A stretch of DNA of 23,728 nt from JAISFI01 sp031552425 (GTDB taxonomy: Bacteria > Bacteroidota > Bacteroidia > Bacteroidales > Azobacteroidaceae), in the NCBI GenBank assembly GCA_031552425.1, contig JAVBMM010000019.1:1-23728 (forward strand), in the 5' to 3' direction. The notes under the pieces were generated by a model. That model saw only the letters and a program-made list of their open reading frames with translations. It did no database searches and had not been told where the DNA came from. Position numbers and translations under genes: made by a program. Positions 1 through 7,783 of the stretch are shown here, in pieces (within the stretch, counting starts at the first letter, position 1; the number at the start of each line of letters is the position of its first letter).

Positions 1-1
1 T

Positions 2-235
2 GAAAAACATCTAAAAAAAATTTGTTCCCAAGCAGGGAAAGTACTGAACGTACTTATCTATGGAGGAGATTGCATTATATCTCCAAATGGTGACATCCAC
101 ATCATCGATTTCAATGACTGGCCTAGTTTCGCTCCTTGCAGAAAAGAAGCTGCCCCGCATATTGCAAATTCTATATACGATAATATCATACAACATCAAT
201 CTCGAAAAGAATCTACCATACAATACGCTTCTTAA
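2..235 (+). CDS. ATP-grasp-like enzyme, C-terminal fragment (5' end outside window)
   Basis: This open frame enters from the left edge and ends at a TAA at 233-235, giving the last 77 residues of a longer protein. The readable part contains IYGGDCIISPNGDIHIIDFNDWPSF, seen as two blocks: a GGD strand, then IIDFNDWPSF. A D-x-N pair in a strand near the C-terminus is how ATP-grasp enzymes hold the metal of ATP, and the layout recalls the inositol polyphosphate 5/6-kinase and RimK-like branches. The next gene starts three bases after the stop, so it is co-transcribed with the inositol-lipid genes. A kinase or ligase acting on inositol phosphate or an inositol lipid head group is a reasonable inference from context. 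The substrate cannot be read from this fragment, and the family call itself is moderate because only the tail is visible. Confidence 0.6.
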   Translation, partial: EKHLKKICSQAGKVLNVLIYGGDCIISPNGDIHIIDFNDWPSFAPCRKEAAPHIANSIYDNIIQHQSRKESTIQYAS

Positions 236-238
236 AAA

Positions 239-1162
239 ATGAAAGAAAACAAGCCCACTTTTGAATCTACCCTTAAATCTCCTGATACAGAGGAGTTTAT
301 AGATATACATTTTTATCGTCCGATAGGATATCGTTGGGCTTTGTTTTTCAATAAAATAGGAGTCTCTCCTAATCAGATTACCATAGCTTCCATATTTATA
401 GGAATAGCTTCCGGTATTTGTTTTTATTTCGACGATTTACGAATTACTGTATTAGGTATTTTTCTACTGATTTGGGCTAATTCCTATGATAGCGCCGACG
501 GACAATTAGCGAGAATGACAGGAAAATCATCAAAAATGGGACGTATTTTGGATGGCGCCTGCGGAGACATTTGGTTCACTTCAATTTATCTAGCCATCAT
601 TTTTCGGCTTCAACCGGATTGGGGATGGATAATTTGGGCATTAGGACTCCTTGCCGGTTATTTTCACGCACGACAAGCTGCCATGGCTGACTATTACAGA
701 AATGTACATTTACTTTTTTTAAAAGGAAAATCCGGCAGCGAATTAGATAACTCTTATTCTTTGAAAAAAAAATATAAACAATTGAGTTGGAAAAAAGAAC
801 CTTTTGTTAAATTATTTGAAACATTTTATTTGAGCTATACAAGAGGACAAGAATCATGGACTCCCCAGTTACAAGAAATGATGCAAATATTATCCGAAAA
901 ATACGGAGAACTAACTCCTGTGTCATTCCGGGCAGCATTCAGAAAAAAGAGTCTTCCTCTAATGAAATACGCCAACATACTTTCATTCAACACAAGGGCA
1001 ATAGCATTATTTATAAGCCTGCTAATCAAAATGCCTTGGTTATATTTCTTTTTTGAGTTAACCATATTGAACGCCATACTTGTGTTCATGATTCGAAAAC
1101 ACGAACACATTTGCGAAACATTTACAGAAGAAATAGAAACAGGAGCTTATGAAAATGAATAA
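239..1162 (+). CDS. CDP-alcohol phosphatidyltransferase, likely phosphatidylinositol-phosphate synthase
   Basis: Integral membrane enzyme expected to move a phosphatidyl group from CDP-diacylglycerol to inositol 1-phosphate, releasing CMP. The CDP-alcohol phosphatidyltransferase signature is at residues 84-110: D84-x2-D87-G88-x2-A91-R92, then eight residues, G101, D105 and a last Asp at 110. The usual spacing after the third Asp is three residues; here it is four, with Gly at the expected place (109). Hydrophobic segments lie at about 46-65, 68-82, 112-123, 128-145 and two near 250-290. At 307 aa it is longer than the roughly 200-aa actinobacterial PIP synthases, because of a charged insert at about 160-245. 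It is three bases downstream of the ATP-grasp gene and overlaps the HAD gene, and myo-inositol-phosphate synthase follows, which is what points to inositol phosphate as the acceptor. This is the arrangement known from the Bacteroides thetaiotaomicron inositol-lipid locus. Confidence 0.85.
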   Translation: MKENKPTFESTLKSPDTEEFIDIHFYRPIGYRWALFFNKIGVSPNQITIASIFIGIASGICFYFDDLRITVLGIFLLIWANSYDSADGQLARMTGKSSKMGRILDGACGDIWFTSIYLAIIFRLQPDWGWIIWALGLLAGYFHARQAAMADYYRNVHLLFLKGKSGSELDNSYSLKKKYKQLSWKKEPFVKLFETFYLSYTRGQESWTPQLQEMMQILSEKYGELTPVSFRAAFRKKSLPLMKYANILSFNTRAIALFISLLIKMPWLYFFFELTILNAILVFMIRKHEHICETFTEEIETGAYENE

Positions 1163-1877
1163 AAATGTCCAAGGGCTGATTTTTGATTATGGAGGTACTA
1201 TAGACAGCAATGGAAAGCATTGGGCTGAAGTACTATGGGAAGCTTATGAGAACAATACTGTTCCTGTGAACAAAATACAATTCCGGGAAGCATATGTTTA
1301 TGCAGAACGTTACTTAGCAACACATCCAATAATTGAACCTGAAGATAATTTTCTTGATTTATTACAAAAAAAGACTTCTATACAGATAAAGTATTTAGTA
1401 GAAAATGGTGTTTTGTCTGATAACGGTAAAACTTCTGCTTTTTCCTTTGCTATTTCAAATCAATGTTATAACTTTGTTCGTTCGATCTTAAAAGATGTCA
1501 AATCTGTTATTACCGATCTTGCGGAATTTTATCCCATGGTACTGGTTTCTAATTTTTATGGAAACATCTGTACTATTTTGGATGATTTTGGAATGGCTCA
1601 TTTCTTTAATGAAGTAATTGAGTCAGCTGTGGTAGGTGTCAGAAAACCTGATCCAGCCATATTTTCATTGGGTATTAAAGCCTTAGGAATTAATCCTCAG
1701 CAAGTGACAGTGATCGGAGATTCTTATTCAAAAGATATTGTTCCTGCACATTTCATCGGATGTCAAACTATTTGGCTCAAAGGGATAGGTTGGGATGATG
1801 AAGAAACTGTTGATACTTCTTTTGCGAATAATATTATTACAGATTTTGCTGATTTAAGAAATATATTACTCTCCTGA
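1149..1877 (+). CDS. HAD-superfamily phosphatase, candidate phosphatidylinositol-phosphate phosphatase
   Basis: A 242-aa haloacid dehalogenase-fold protein. Motif I is FDYGGTIDS at residues 12-20, with the nucleophile D13. Motif II is the Ser in LVSNFYGN (about 135), motif III the Lys in VRKPDPAIF (about 175), and motif IV VIGDSYSKDI (about 197-206). The second Asp of the usual DxD pair is Gly15, a variant seen in some HAD hydrolases. It overlaps the end of the phosphatidyltransferase gene by 14 bases; a second ATG six bases on would give an 8-base overlap and is equally possible. No signal peptide or membrane segment is seen, so it is cytosolic. In B. thetaiotaomicron the inositol-lipid pathway needs a phosphatase to turn phosphatidylinositol phosphate into phosphatidylinositol; this gene is the obvious candidate here. 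Action on free inositol phosphate cannot be excluded. Confidence 0.75.
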   Translation: MKMNKNVQGLIFDYGGTIDSNGKHWAEVLWEAYENNTVPVNKIQFREAYVYAERYLATHPIIEPEDNFLDLLQKKTSIQIKYLVENGVLSDNGKTSAFSFAISNQCYNFVRSILKDVKSVITDLAEFYPMVLVSNFYGNICTILDDFGMAHFFNEVIESAVVGVRKPDPAIFSLGIKALGINPQQVTVIGDSYSKDIVPAHFIGCQTIWLKGIGWDDEETVDTSFANNIITDFADLRNILLS

Positions 1878-1975
1878 ACACAAGGTCAGGGAGGGTGTTT
1901 TTGTGATGTTAAAAAACATATTAAATAATTATCACTCTAATCCACATAGGGTTGAGTATCAAAAAAACAAGTGTT

Positions 1976-3274
1976 ATGGAAAAAAAACAGGTAAAAGAAG
2001 CTAAAGGAAAACTTGGTGTTCTTGTTGTTGGCGTGGGAGGAGCTGTCGCTTCCACTTTCGTAGCCGGAACTTTAATTGTCCGCAAAGGACAAGGTGTTCC
2101 CGTTGGATCTATTACTCAATTAGCAACCATCCGATTGGGCAAGAGAGAAGACAATCGATTCCCAAAAATCAAAGACGTAGTGCCTTTGGCAAACCTCAAA
2201 GATATAGTATTCGGAGGTTGGGATATCTTCCAAGAAGATCTTTATGCTGCAGCTCGTCATGCAGAAGTTTTAACTGTAGAAGATTTAGATAAAGTAAAAG
2301 ATGAATTGTCTGCCATCAAACCGATGAAAGCTGTTTTCGACCAAGATTATGTAAAACGTTTACATGGAACTTGGATAAAATCAGCACCTACCAAATGGGA
2401 TTTGATGGAACAAGTACGCGAAGACATCCGTAAATTCAAAGCTGACAATAAATGTGACCGCATAGTATGTATTTGGTGTGGAAGTACCGAAGTATTCACT
2501 AAATTAGGAGAAATTCACCAAACATTGCCCGCTTTGGAAAAAGCAATGAAAGAAAATCATGCGGAAATAGCTCCATCCATGATCTATGCCTACGCTTGTG
2601 TTGCTGAAGGAGTTGCTTACATCAACGGAGCACCCAATCTAACTGTTGACATGCCCGCTATGTGGGATTTCTCAGCTAAACAACAAGTACCTATTTTAGG
2701 TAAAGACTTTAAAACTGGTCAGACTATGTTGAAAACTGTACTTTCTCCTATGATCAAAACCCGTATGTTAGGATTAAGTGGCTGGTTCTCTACTAATATA
2801 TTAGGTAACCGAGACGGAGAAGTGCTGGATGATCCGGGATCTTTCAAAACAAAAGAAGAATCCAAATTATCTGTTATTGATAATATTTTGCAACCCGATT
2901 TATATCCGGAGTTATACGGAGACGTTTACCACAAAGTACGTATCAATTATTATCCACCACGTAAAGATAACAAAGAAGGTTGGGACAACATCGACATTTT
3001 CGGATGGTTAGGTTATCCTATGCAATTGAAAGTGGATTTCCTTTGCCGCGACTCCATTTTAGCAGCACCTTTATGTTTAGATTTAGTGTTATTTACAGAT
3101 TTAGCACAACGTGCCGGAATGAGTGGAATCCAAACTTGGTTGTCTTTCTACTTCAAGAGCCCAATGCACGATCTCGATCATATTGCCGAGCATGATTTAT
3201 TCATCCAATATGTGAAATTAAAGAATACTCTTCGATCCATTATCGGTGAAGAAACTATTGATTTCATGGATTGA
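1976..3274 (+). CDS. myo-inositol-1-phosphate synthase
   Basis: NAD-dependent enzyme that converts glucose 6-phosphate into 1D-myo-inositol 3-phosphate, the first step of inositol-lipid synthesis, in the cytosol. From the ATG at 1976 the protein has 432 residues. It opens with a Rossmann motif, LGVLVVGVGGAVAST, close to the N-terminus. Synthase core blocks follow: KDFKTGQTMLKTVL near residue 240, then NILGNRDG and FKTKEESKLSVIDNIL near 270-310, the latter in the region that binds substrate and carries the conserved lysines. An in-frame TTG at 1952 would add eight residues, but ATG at 1976 places the Rossmann strand at the usual distance from the start. The gene lies 98 bases after the HAD gene and ends at a strong terminator. 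The synthase supplies the inositol phosphate that the upstream phosphatidyltransferase would use. Confidence 0.93.
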   Translation: MEKKQVKEAKGKLGVLVVGVGGAVASTFVAGTLIVRKGQGVPVGSITQLATIRLGKREDNRFPKIKDVVPLANLKDIVFGGWDIFQEDLYAAARHAEVLTVEDLDKVKDELSAIKPMKAVFDQDYVKRLHGTWIKSAPTKWDLMEQVREDIRKFKADNKCDRIVCIWCGSTEVFTKLGEIHQTLPALEKAMKENHAEIAPSMIYAYACVAEGVAYINGAPNLTVDMPAMWDFSAKQQVPILGKDFKTGQTMLKTVLSPMIKTRMLGLSGWFSTNILGNRDGEVLDDPGSFKTKEESKLSVIDNILQPDLYPELYGDVYHKVRINYYPPRKDNKEGWDNIDIFGWLGYPMQLKVDFLCRDSILAAPLCLDLVLFTDLAQRAGMSGIQTWLSFYFKSPMHDLDHIAEHDLFIQYVKLKNTLRSIIGEETIDFMD

Positions 3275-3295
3275 TAGAAAATATATCTAAAACTG

Positions 3296-3341
3296 AAAAG
3301 AGTTAAGAGTTGTTTCATCGACTGCTTTTAACTCTTTTTTT
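3296..3341 (+). terminator. Rho-independent terminator after myo-inositol-phosphate synthase
   Basis: Arms AAAAGAGTTAA (3296-3306) and TTAACTCTTTT (3328-3338) pair over 11 bases around a 21-base loop, followed by a run of T to 3341. This closes the inositol-lipid transcript at 22 bases after the stop codon and suggests that the acyltransferase downstream has its own promoter or lives on read-through. Confidence 0.75.
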
Positions 3342-3395
3342 AATCTATTCCACTCACACATATTGCAAAAGCCCGTTTAATTTTTTTTACATTTT

Positions 3396-4211
3396 ATGAA
3401 AGATAAACTGATAAGCATAGAAGACATTAAAAAGGCACATCCGATTTTTCAAAAATCATATGGAGAAAAATTAGCCAAATTTGTGATTCATTTTGCAGGA
3501 TTATATAAAGCAAATGATGCTTATGATTCCACAAAATACATGACTGGGCCTGATGTGGAAAATAAGATGATTGAAGGTTTTGGAATCATCAAGAAAGTTC
3601 ATAACATTGATGTAATAGACCAATTCAAAGATCAAGCCTTCATTACCGTTTCCAATCATCCTTACGGACATATAGACGGCATCATGTTAATCGGCACAAT
3701 CGCTGAAAAACGCCAAGATTTCAAAGTGATGGTCAATTGGATATTAGGTCAGATTGACACCATGCAAGATCATTTTATCGGAGTAAATCCCTATGCTACA
3801 GGAACAGTATCTGATCGTTCCAGTCTTGGAGGAGTAAAGGAATGCATACAGCATATAAAAGAAGGACATCCTCTTGGATTTTTTCCTGCTGGAGCTATTT
3901 CTAAAAATAAAATCACTAAAATAGAAGATCGTGACTGGCAACTATCCGTATTAAAACTAATACAAAAAGCCCAAGCTCCCATTGTACCCATTTATTTTTC
4001 CGGACGCAATTCCTTATTTTTTAATTTTTTGGATTTAATAGATTGGAGGCTTCGAACAGTCAGGTTGTGTCATGAATTAACCAATAAAAAAGGCAAAACA
4101 ATTGATTTGATTTTCGGACAACCCATCATGCCCGAAGAACAAAAGCAATATAAAGATACAATTGAATTCGGAAAATTTCTGAAAAAGAAAACTTACGAAT
4201 TAAAAAAATAG
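3396..4211 (+). CDS. PlsC-type acyltransferase (1-acylglycerol-3-phosphate acyltransferase superfamily)
   Basis: A 271-aa lipid acyltransferase. The catalytic block is TVSNHPYGHIDGI at residues 84-96, with H88 and D94. That is five residues between His and Asp, where PlsC has four, and is the NHP(x)GxxDG form I associate with aminolipid (OlsA/GlsA-type) O-acyltransferases. Block III reads FFPAGAIS (162-169), with PAG in place of PEG, and block IV is APIVPIYFSGRNS (194-206). No clear membrane anchor is seen, so it is probably a peripheral membrane protein. It follows the inositol-phosphate synthase on the same strand after a terminator and 121 bases. It could acylate a glycerophospholipid precursor, an amino-acid lipid or an inositol lipid; the sequence does not decide. 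The superfamily call is firm and the substrate is open. Confidence 0.82.
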   Translation: MKDKLISIEDIKKAHPIFQKSYGEKLAKFVIHFAGLYKANDAYDSTKYMTGPDVENKMIEGFGIIKKVHNIDVIDQFKDQAFITVSNHPYGHIDGIMLIGTIAEKRQDFKVMVNWILGQIDTMQDHFIGVNPYATGTVSDRSSLGGVKECIQHIKEGHPLGFFPAGAISKNKITKIEDRDWQLSVLKLIQKAQAPIVPIYFSGRNSLFFNFLDLIDWRLRTVRLCHELTNKKGKTIDLIFGQPIMPEEQKQYKDTIEFGKFLKKKTYELKK

Positions 4212-4217
4212 AATAGA

Positions 4218-4263
4218 AAATGCCGACATACCAAGAATCGGCACATCGGCATTTCGTATAATT
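4218..4263. terminator. Hairpin terminator between convergent genes
   Basis: Arms AAATGCCGA (4218-4226) and TCGGCATTT (4246-4254) pair over nine bases. A nested alternative uses TGCCGA with the TCGGCA at about 4238-4243. A T-rich stretch follows on the plus strand, and A-rich sequence lies on the other side, so the hairpin may stop transcription both from the acyltransferase and from the glycosidase cluster. Confidence 0.6.
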
Positions 4264-4268
4264 TTTTA

Positions 4269-5669
4269 TCAATAACGATTATAATAACGAAGTAATGCCG
4301 GATAATTCAAATTCAGCTGCTTCATCAAATCCGATAAATCAGTATATGGATTATAATTATTATCAACCATTCCTTTATTTGCATCAACATTAGAAGGATC
4401 TTTAACGGCTTCCGGATCATTATCCTGGTATTTAAACCAATGCCAACCTACACAATTAGGAGCTTTAAGCATAGATAAACAAAAATGTTGGTATGCATAT
4501 CCACGATCTTTTTGAGTTTTGACAATCCATCCTGAACCGGAAATATTCGGCATGCCTGTATCCTCTCCTTTTGTATAAAATTCTGTAATTTGAAAAGGTA
4601 TATCAGCATATTTAGCCCAATCTTCATAATGCTTTTTCGTTAAATCCCAGCTGCCATAATAATTAACAGAAAGAATATCGGCATGCCGCCCACAAGCTTC
4701 TATCACTCCCTTTATATGCTTAGTTCCCGAATTAAGTCTTGTCCCCAAGAACATATGATTCTTATCATATGTTCTTAATGCTTTAGAAACAATGCTATAA
4801 TATTTTTCAGCCACTATTCCGGCAAATTCCAAGCGATGTTCATCCGTGATATCTTCGCGCTCTATACCTTTCTCTTTTAGATATTTATCAACAGCTTGAC
4901 GACCAGGATCACTTTTCGGGAAATTCAAATAACCATCCATATTTACTTTCAGGATAGGCAATTCATTATCAGTAAAATAACCTAATAAATTCGGATCATC
5001 TGCATACTGAACCAATTCTTTTGCCCTCTCCATGCAGTATTTTTCAAATTCAGGATCAAAGACAAAAATACATTTATTTGGATTTTTCTTTGTTACATTA
5101 TGATATGCCACCCCTTTTTCTTTAGCATATTGACGCATCCAATATAGACATCTGGAATAAGCAAAAGGATATTTTGCTGACTTATTATATGCTCTAATAG
5201 CGTCATCATCACTCCAACAACCAGTCCCATTAAAACCTATTTCACGAAAAAAAGCCATGGTTTGTTTCATCCAATCGCTATCATCTTTGAATTTACGTTT
5301 AAAAGCTTTCTCATTTGTGGGAGAAAGTCCTTTTTCCACATTATTAATCATCAAACTGAATCCCGCGTGTCCATCAGGATCTACAATCCACCAACGACCA
5401 TTTATTTTTTCCGTATGAAAAAAGCCTGTTTTCTTTCCTTTAAGATTTTTCAGAAAACCGTAACGTGTAAAATCTTCCGGCTGAGGCTTAAATCCAGGTA
5501 ATAAATTAACCGTTTGTGTTTCATAAGTTCTCCATGCAGAATAAGTATTCTTACTACCTACTTTTTTTCGAGTCGATTTTGCTTCCACCTGAATTGTTTC
5601 TTGGGCAGAAAGCACCCAAGAGAAAGAAAGGAATAAACAAAGCAATAAAATAGAATGAATATTTTTCAT
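4269..5669 (-). CDS. Secreted agarase-like glycoside hydrolase, clan GH-A (GH50-like)
   Basis: A 466-aa secreted glycosidase. Residues 1-22 are a signal peptide ending near LSAQ. The block FHTEKINGRWWIVDPDGHAGF (84-104, given as its ends) is the N-terminal hallmark of agarase-like proteins, whose barrel starts with a buried Arg-Trp-Trp and a DPDG turn. GYFTDNELPI at 230-239 supplies the likely acid/base E236, and FQITEFYTKGEDTG at 359-372 the likely nucleophile E363. A TQKDRG..Y block at 385-392 then matches the layout I know from GH50 beta-agarases. WHWFKYQDND (409-418) lines the end of the barrel. It is the last gene of the cluster, two bases after the DUF1080 gene. Substrate is inferred only: a beta-linked galactan-like, uronic or rare sugar glycoside is as likely as agarose. 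The family number needs a search. Confidence 0.78.
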   Translation of the reverse strand: MKNIHSILLLCLFLSFSWVLSAQETIQVEAKSTRKKVGSKNTYSAWRTYETQTVNLLPGFKPQPEDFTRYGFLKNLKGKKTGFFHTEKINGRWWIVDPDGHAGFSLMINNVEKGLSPTNEKAFKRKFKDDSDWMKQTMAFFREIGFNGTGCWSDDDAIRAYNKSAKYPFAYSRCLYWMRQYAKEKGVAYHNVTKKNPNKCIFVFDPEFEKYCMERAKELVQYADDPNLLGYFTDNELPILKVNMDGYLNFPKSDPGRQAVDKYLKEKGIEREDITDEHRLEFAGIVAEKYYSIVSKALRTYDKNHMFLGTRLNSGTKHIKGVIEACGRHADILSVNYYGSWDLTKKHYEDWAKYADIPFQITEFYTKGEDTGMPNISGSGWIVKTQKDRGYAYQHFCLSMLKAPNCVGWHWFKYQDNDPEAVKDPSNVDANKGMVDNNYNPYTDLSDLMKQLNLNYPALLRYYNRY

Positions 5670-5671
5670 GA

Positions 5672-6418
5672 TTATAGTTCTTTAATTTTCAAATTACGAT
5701 AATATACCTTATCTCCATGATCCTGAATTAAAATATGGCCTTTATTAACTTCTCCATAACCCTTTTTGTCTTTAAATTTTGATTTTTGAACCAAAGCTTT
5801 GAATTCCGGGCTACCCAACACATAAGTCAACATCAATTCACCATTCAACCAATGTTCTATATGGCGATTTTTACTCACAATTTTACCAGTATTCCATTCC
5901 CCTACCGGGTTTACTTTCTTTGTATCCGGAGCCTCTATCAATTCATACAACCCACCGATTTTACATCCCACGGGAATCTTATCTGTTTTAAAAATAGGAT
6001 GTACTCCATCATCTATAATTTGAAATTCCGGACCAAATCCATATTTTCCCTTCGGATTTCCTAAAGATTCATCCACAAAATATTTAATTCCACTATTTGC
6101 TCCTGGGGTTATTTTAAAATCGAATACAAATTCAAAATCCTGATATTCTTTAATGGTAATCAAATCTCCTCCATTAGCAGACTCTCCTCCCTTTCCTTTT
6201 TCTACAATCAAACAACCATTATCCACATACCATCCATATTTAGGAAGACTATCAGTATAAATTCTTCTCCATCCATTCATGGTTTTTCCATCAAAAAGAA
6301 GATTCCAACCGTCTTTTTTTTCTTGTTTGGTAAGCTGATTATTTTTCTGTTGAGCAGTAGCAAAAGTTGTCACAAAAATGCAACATACTAATGCCAACAA
6401 TGACAATTTATTTCTCAT
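5672..6418 (-). CDS. DUF1080 protein (3-keto-disaccharide hydrolase type), exported
   Basis: A 248-aa protein with a signal peptide (about 1-22, cleaved near ATAQ) followed by one DUF1080 domain of concanavalin-like fold. Diagnostic blocks are WNLLFDGKTMNGWRR (38-52), FEFVFDFKITPGANSGIKYF (109-128), GFGPEFQIIDD, and the C-terminal HILIQDHGDKVYYRNLKIKEL. Members have been shown to cleave glycosides whose sugar has been oxidised at C3, by elimination, and the family is now often named 3-keto-disaccharide hydrolase. The gene directly upstream encodes an oxidoreductase able to make such a keto sugar, 12 bases away, and a glycosidase follows two bases after the stop. That coupling is the best evidence for the job. 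Family call is firm; the actual substrate is unknown. Confidence 0.88.
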   Translation of the reverse strand: MRNKLSLLALVCCIFVTTFATAQQKNNQLTKQEKKDGWNLLFDGKTMNGWRRIYTDSLPKYGWYVDNGCLIVEKGKGGESANGGDLITIKEYQDFEFVFDFKITPGANSGIKYFVDESLGNPKGKYGFGPEFQIIDDGVHPIFKTDKIPVGCKIGGLYELIEAPDTKKVNPVGEWNTGKIVSKNRHIEHWLNGELMLTYVLGSPEFKALVQKSKFKDKKGYGEVNKGHILIQDHGDKVYYRNLKIKEL

Positions 6419-6430
6419 AATTTTATTTTT

Positions 6431-7750
6431 TTAGAATTTAAAATATTTTTCTCTGATAGGAATATTTAGCATAGCCGAAGCCGCATTATCTCCGATAAAA
6501 TCTTCTTTTACAGGATCCCAATTTAATTTACTACCTATTTTTACAGCAATCAATCCCAGTTGACACATAGAAATTGTTCTGTGAGCCGTTTCCAATGGTT
6601 CCAAAGATTTCCTATTTTCCTTAATAGCCAACAAGAAATCATCTTTATCATTCAAATCTACTTTGAATGATTGTTCATTTTTACTTAGAGGAGTATTAAT
6701 AATTTCCGGAGAAGACGCTGTTAATTTGTCAGGATATTCGATTTCTACCCAACCATTCGTGCCTTCAAAACGAACATAAGGACGTTCAATTTTGAAGAAT
6801 ACTTCTACATCATTTGCAAATTTATACCGAACATCAAATCGATTCATTGTATTCCAAAGTCCTTTATCAAAATCTCCATTTCCTTCGATTTCTACGGGAC
6901 CGGTATATTCGCTATTATTTCCCCATTGGGATATTCCCATCAGGTGAGCTCCCCAATTGGAAATCATTCCGTTACAATAATCACTGACACGCATCCATCC
7001 TGGGCGTCCGTATTTTTTAATGTTATGTACCCGTTTTTCGGTATAAGGAGCTTCCCAAGCCGGACCTAACCAAAAATCATAATCCAATTCTTGAGGAACA
7101 GTCATTGTTTGTTGAGGAGGTAACGGATCTCCATTCAATTCAGGAGGAACAGCCAAATAAATTCTTTGAATCTTCCCTATACGACCATTTCGAACCAATT
7201 CCACAGCTCTCCACATCTGAGGAAGGGTGCGAAATTCACTGTCATTTCTTGTGATAACTTTATATTTATTGATTGCTTCCACCAATTTACGTCCATGTTC
7301 TATACAAGTAGATATGGGCTTCTCCAAAGAAATATGTTTTCCCGCCCGAGCCGCATCAATTGCCATAGGAACATGCCAATGATCAGGTAATGAAAGCATC
7401 ACAGCATCAATACTTTTATCCTGCAACAAAAGCCTGTAATCTGAATAAGTAGCACATCCTTTAAATGTTTTTCCTGCTTTTTGAGAATAGTAATCCTCTA
7501 TTTTTTTCTTGGCATTTGCCAATCTCCAAGAATCCACATCACACACAGCGACTATTTGTCCATGAGGAGAATCCAGTAATTGCGGAATATTTGGTTTAAC
7601 CATTTGTCTCCCGCAACCAATACAAGCCACGGTAATCCGGTTACTCGGAGCATTTTTACCTAAGACAGAAGCCGGAACAATGTTCGGAAGGACAAAACTT
7701 CCGGCAACAAGTGTTGCACTTTTTTTCAAAAAATTTCTGCGTGAAGTCAT
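6431..7750 (-). CDS. Gfo/Idh/MocA-family oxidoreductase with Tat signal
   Basis: A 439-aa NAD(P)-dependent sugar or cyclitol dehydrogenase. Residues 1-31 form a twin-arginine signal, with TSRRNFLKKS followed by a hydrophobic stretch ending at ASVLG, so the folded, cofactor-loaded enzyme should be exported to the periplasm as in Zymomonas glucose-fructose oxidoreductase. The Rossmann start ITVACIGCGRQM lies at about 38-49, followed by the AVMLSLPDHWHVPMA block near 115-130 and the family EKP motif, SLEKPIST, near 142-149. The C-terminal half has the beta-sheet dimer domain with WGAHLMGISQW. It lies between the regulator (33-base gap) and the DUF1080 gene (12-base gap). I infer that it makes the 3-keto sugar that DUF1080 cleaves. 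A tightly bound cofactor would be expected if it works in the periplasm. Confidence 0.88.
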   Translation of the reverse strand: MTSRRNFLKKSATLVAGSFVLPNIVPASVLGKNAPSNRITVACIGCGRQMVKPNIPQLLDSPHGQIVAVCDVDSWRLANAKKKIEDYYSQKAGKTFKGCATYSDYRLLLQDKSIDAVMLSLPDHWHVPMAIDAARAGKHISLEKPISTCIEHGRKLVEAINKYKVITRNDSEFRTLPQMWRAVELVRNGRIGKIQRIYLAVPPELNGDPLPPQQTMTVPQELDYDFWLGPAWEAPYTEKRVHNIKKYGRPGWMRVSDYCNGMISNWGAHLMGISQWGNNSEYTGPVEIEGNGDFDKGLWNTMNRFDVRYKFANDVEVFFKIERPYVRFEGTNGWVEIEYPDKLTASSPEIINTPLSKNEQSFKVDLNDKDDFLLAIKENRKSLEPLETAHRTISMCQLGLIAVKIGSKLNWDPVKEDFIGDNAASAMLNIPIREKYFKF

Positions 7751-7783
7751 GTTTTTTTGATTTAAGTTGTATGAAAATAATTT

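Noticed and set aside
835..1110. Antisense and alternate-frame reading frames inside known genes
   Set aside because: They lie entirely inside well-supported genes with good domain matches, show no family signature and follow the codon pattern of the real gene. The same holds for the other short antisense frames in the window.
1952..1975. TTG start adding eight residues to inositol-phosphate synthase
   Set aside because: The ATG at 1976 gives the usual short lead before the Rossmann strand, and no signal favours the TTG.
3342..3395. Promoter for the acyltransferase gene
   Set aside because: A TACATTTT just before the ATG resembles a -7 box but ends in T and lies only a few bases from the start codon, with no -33 box.
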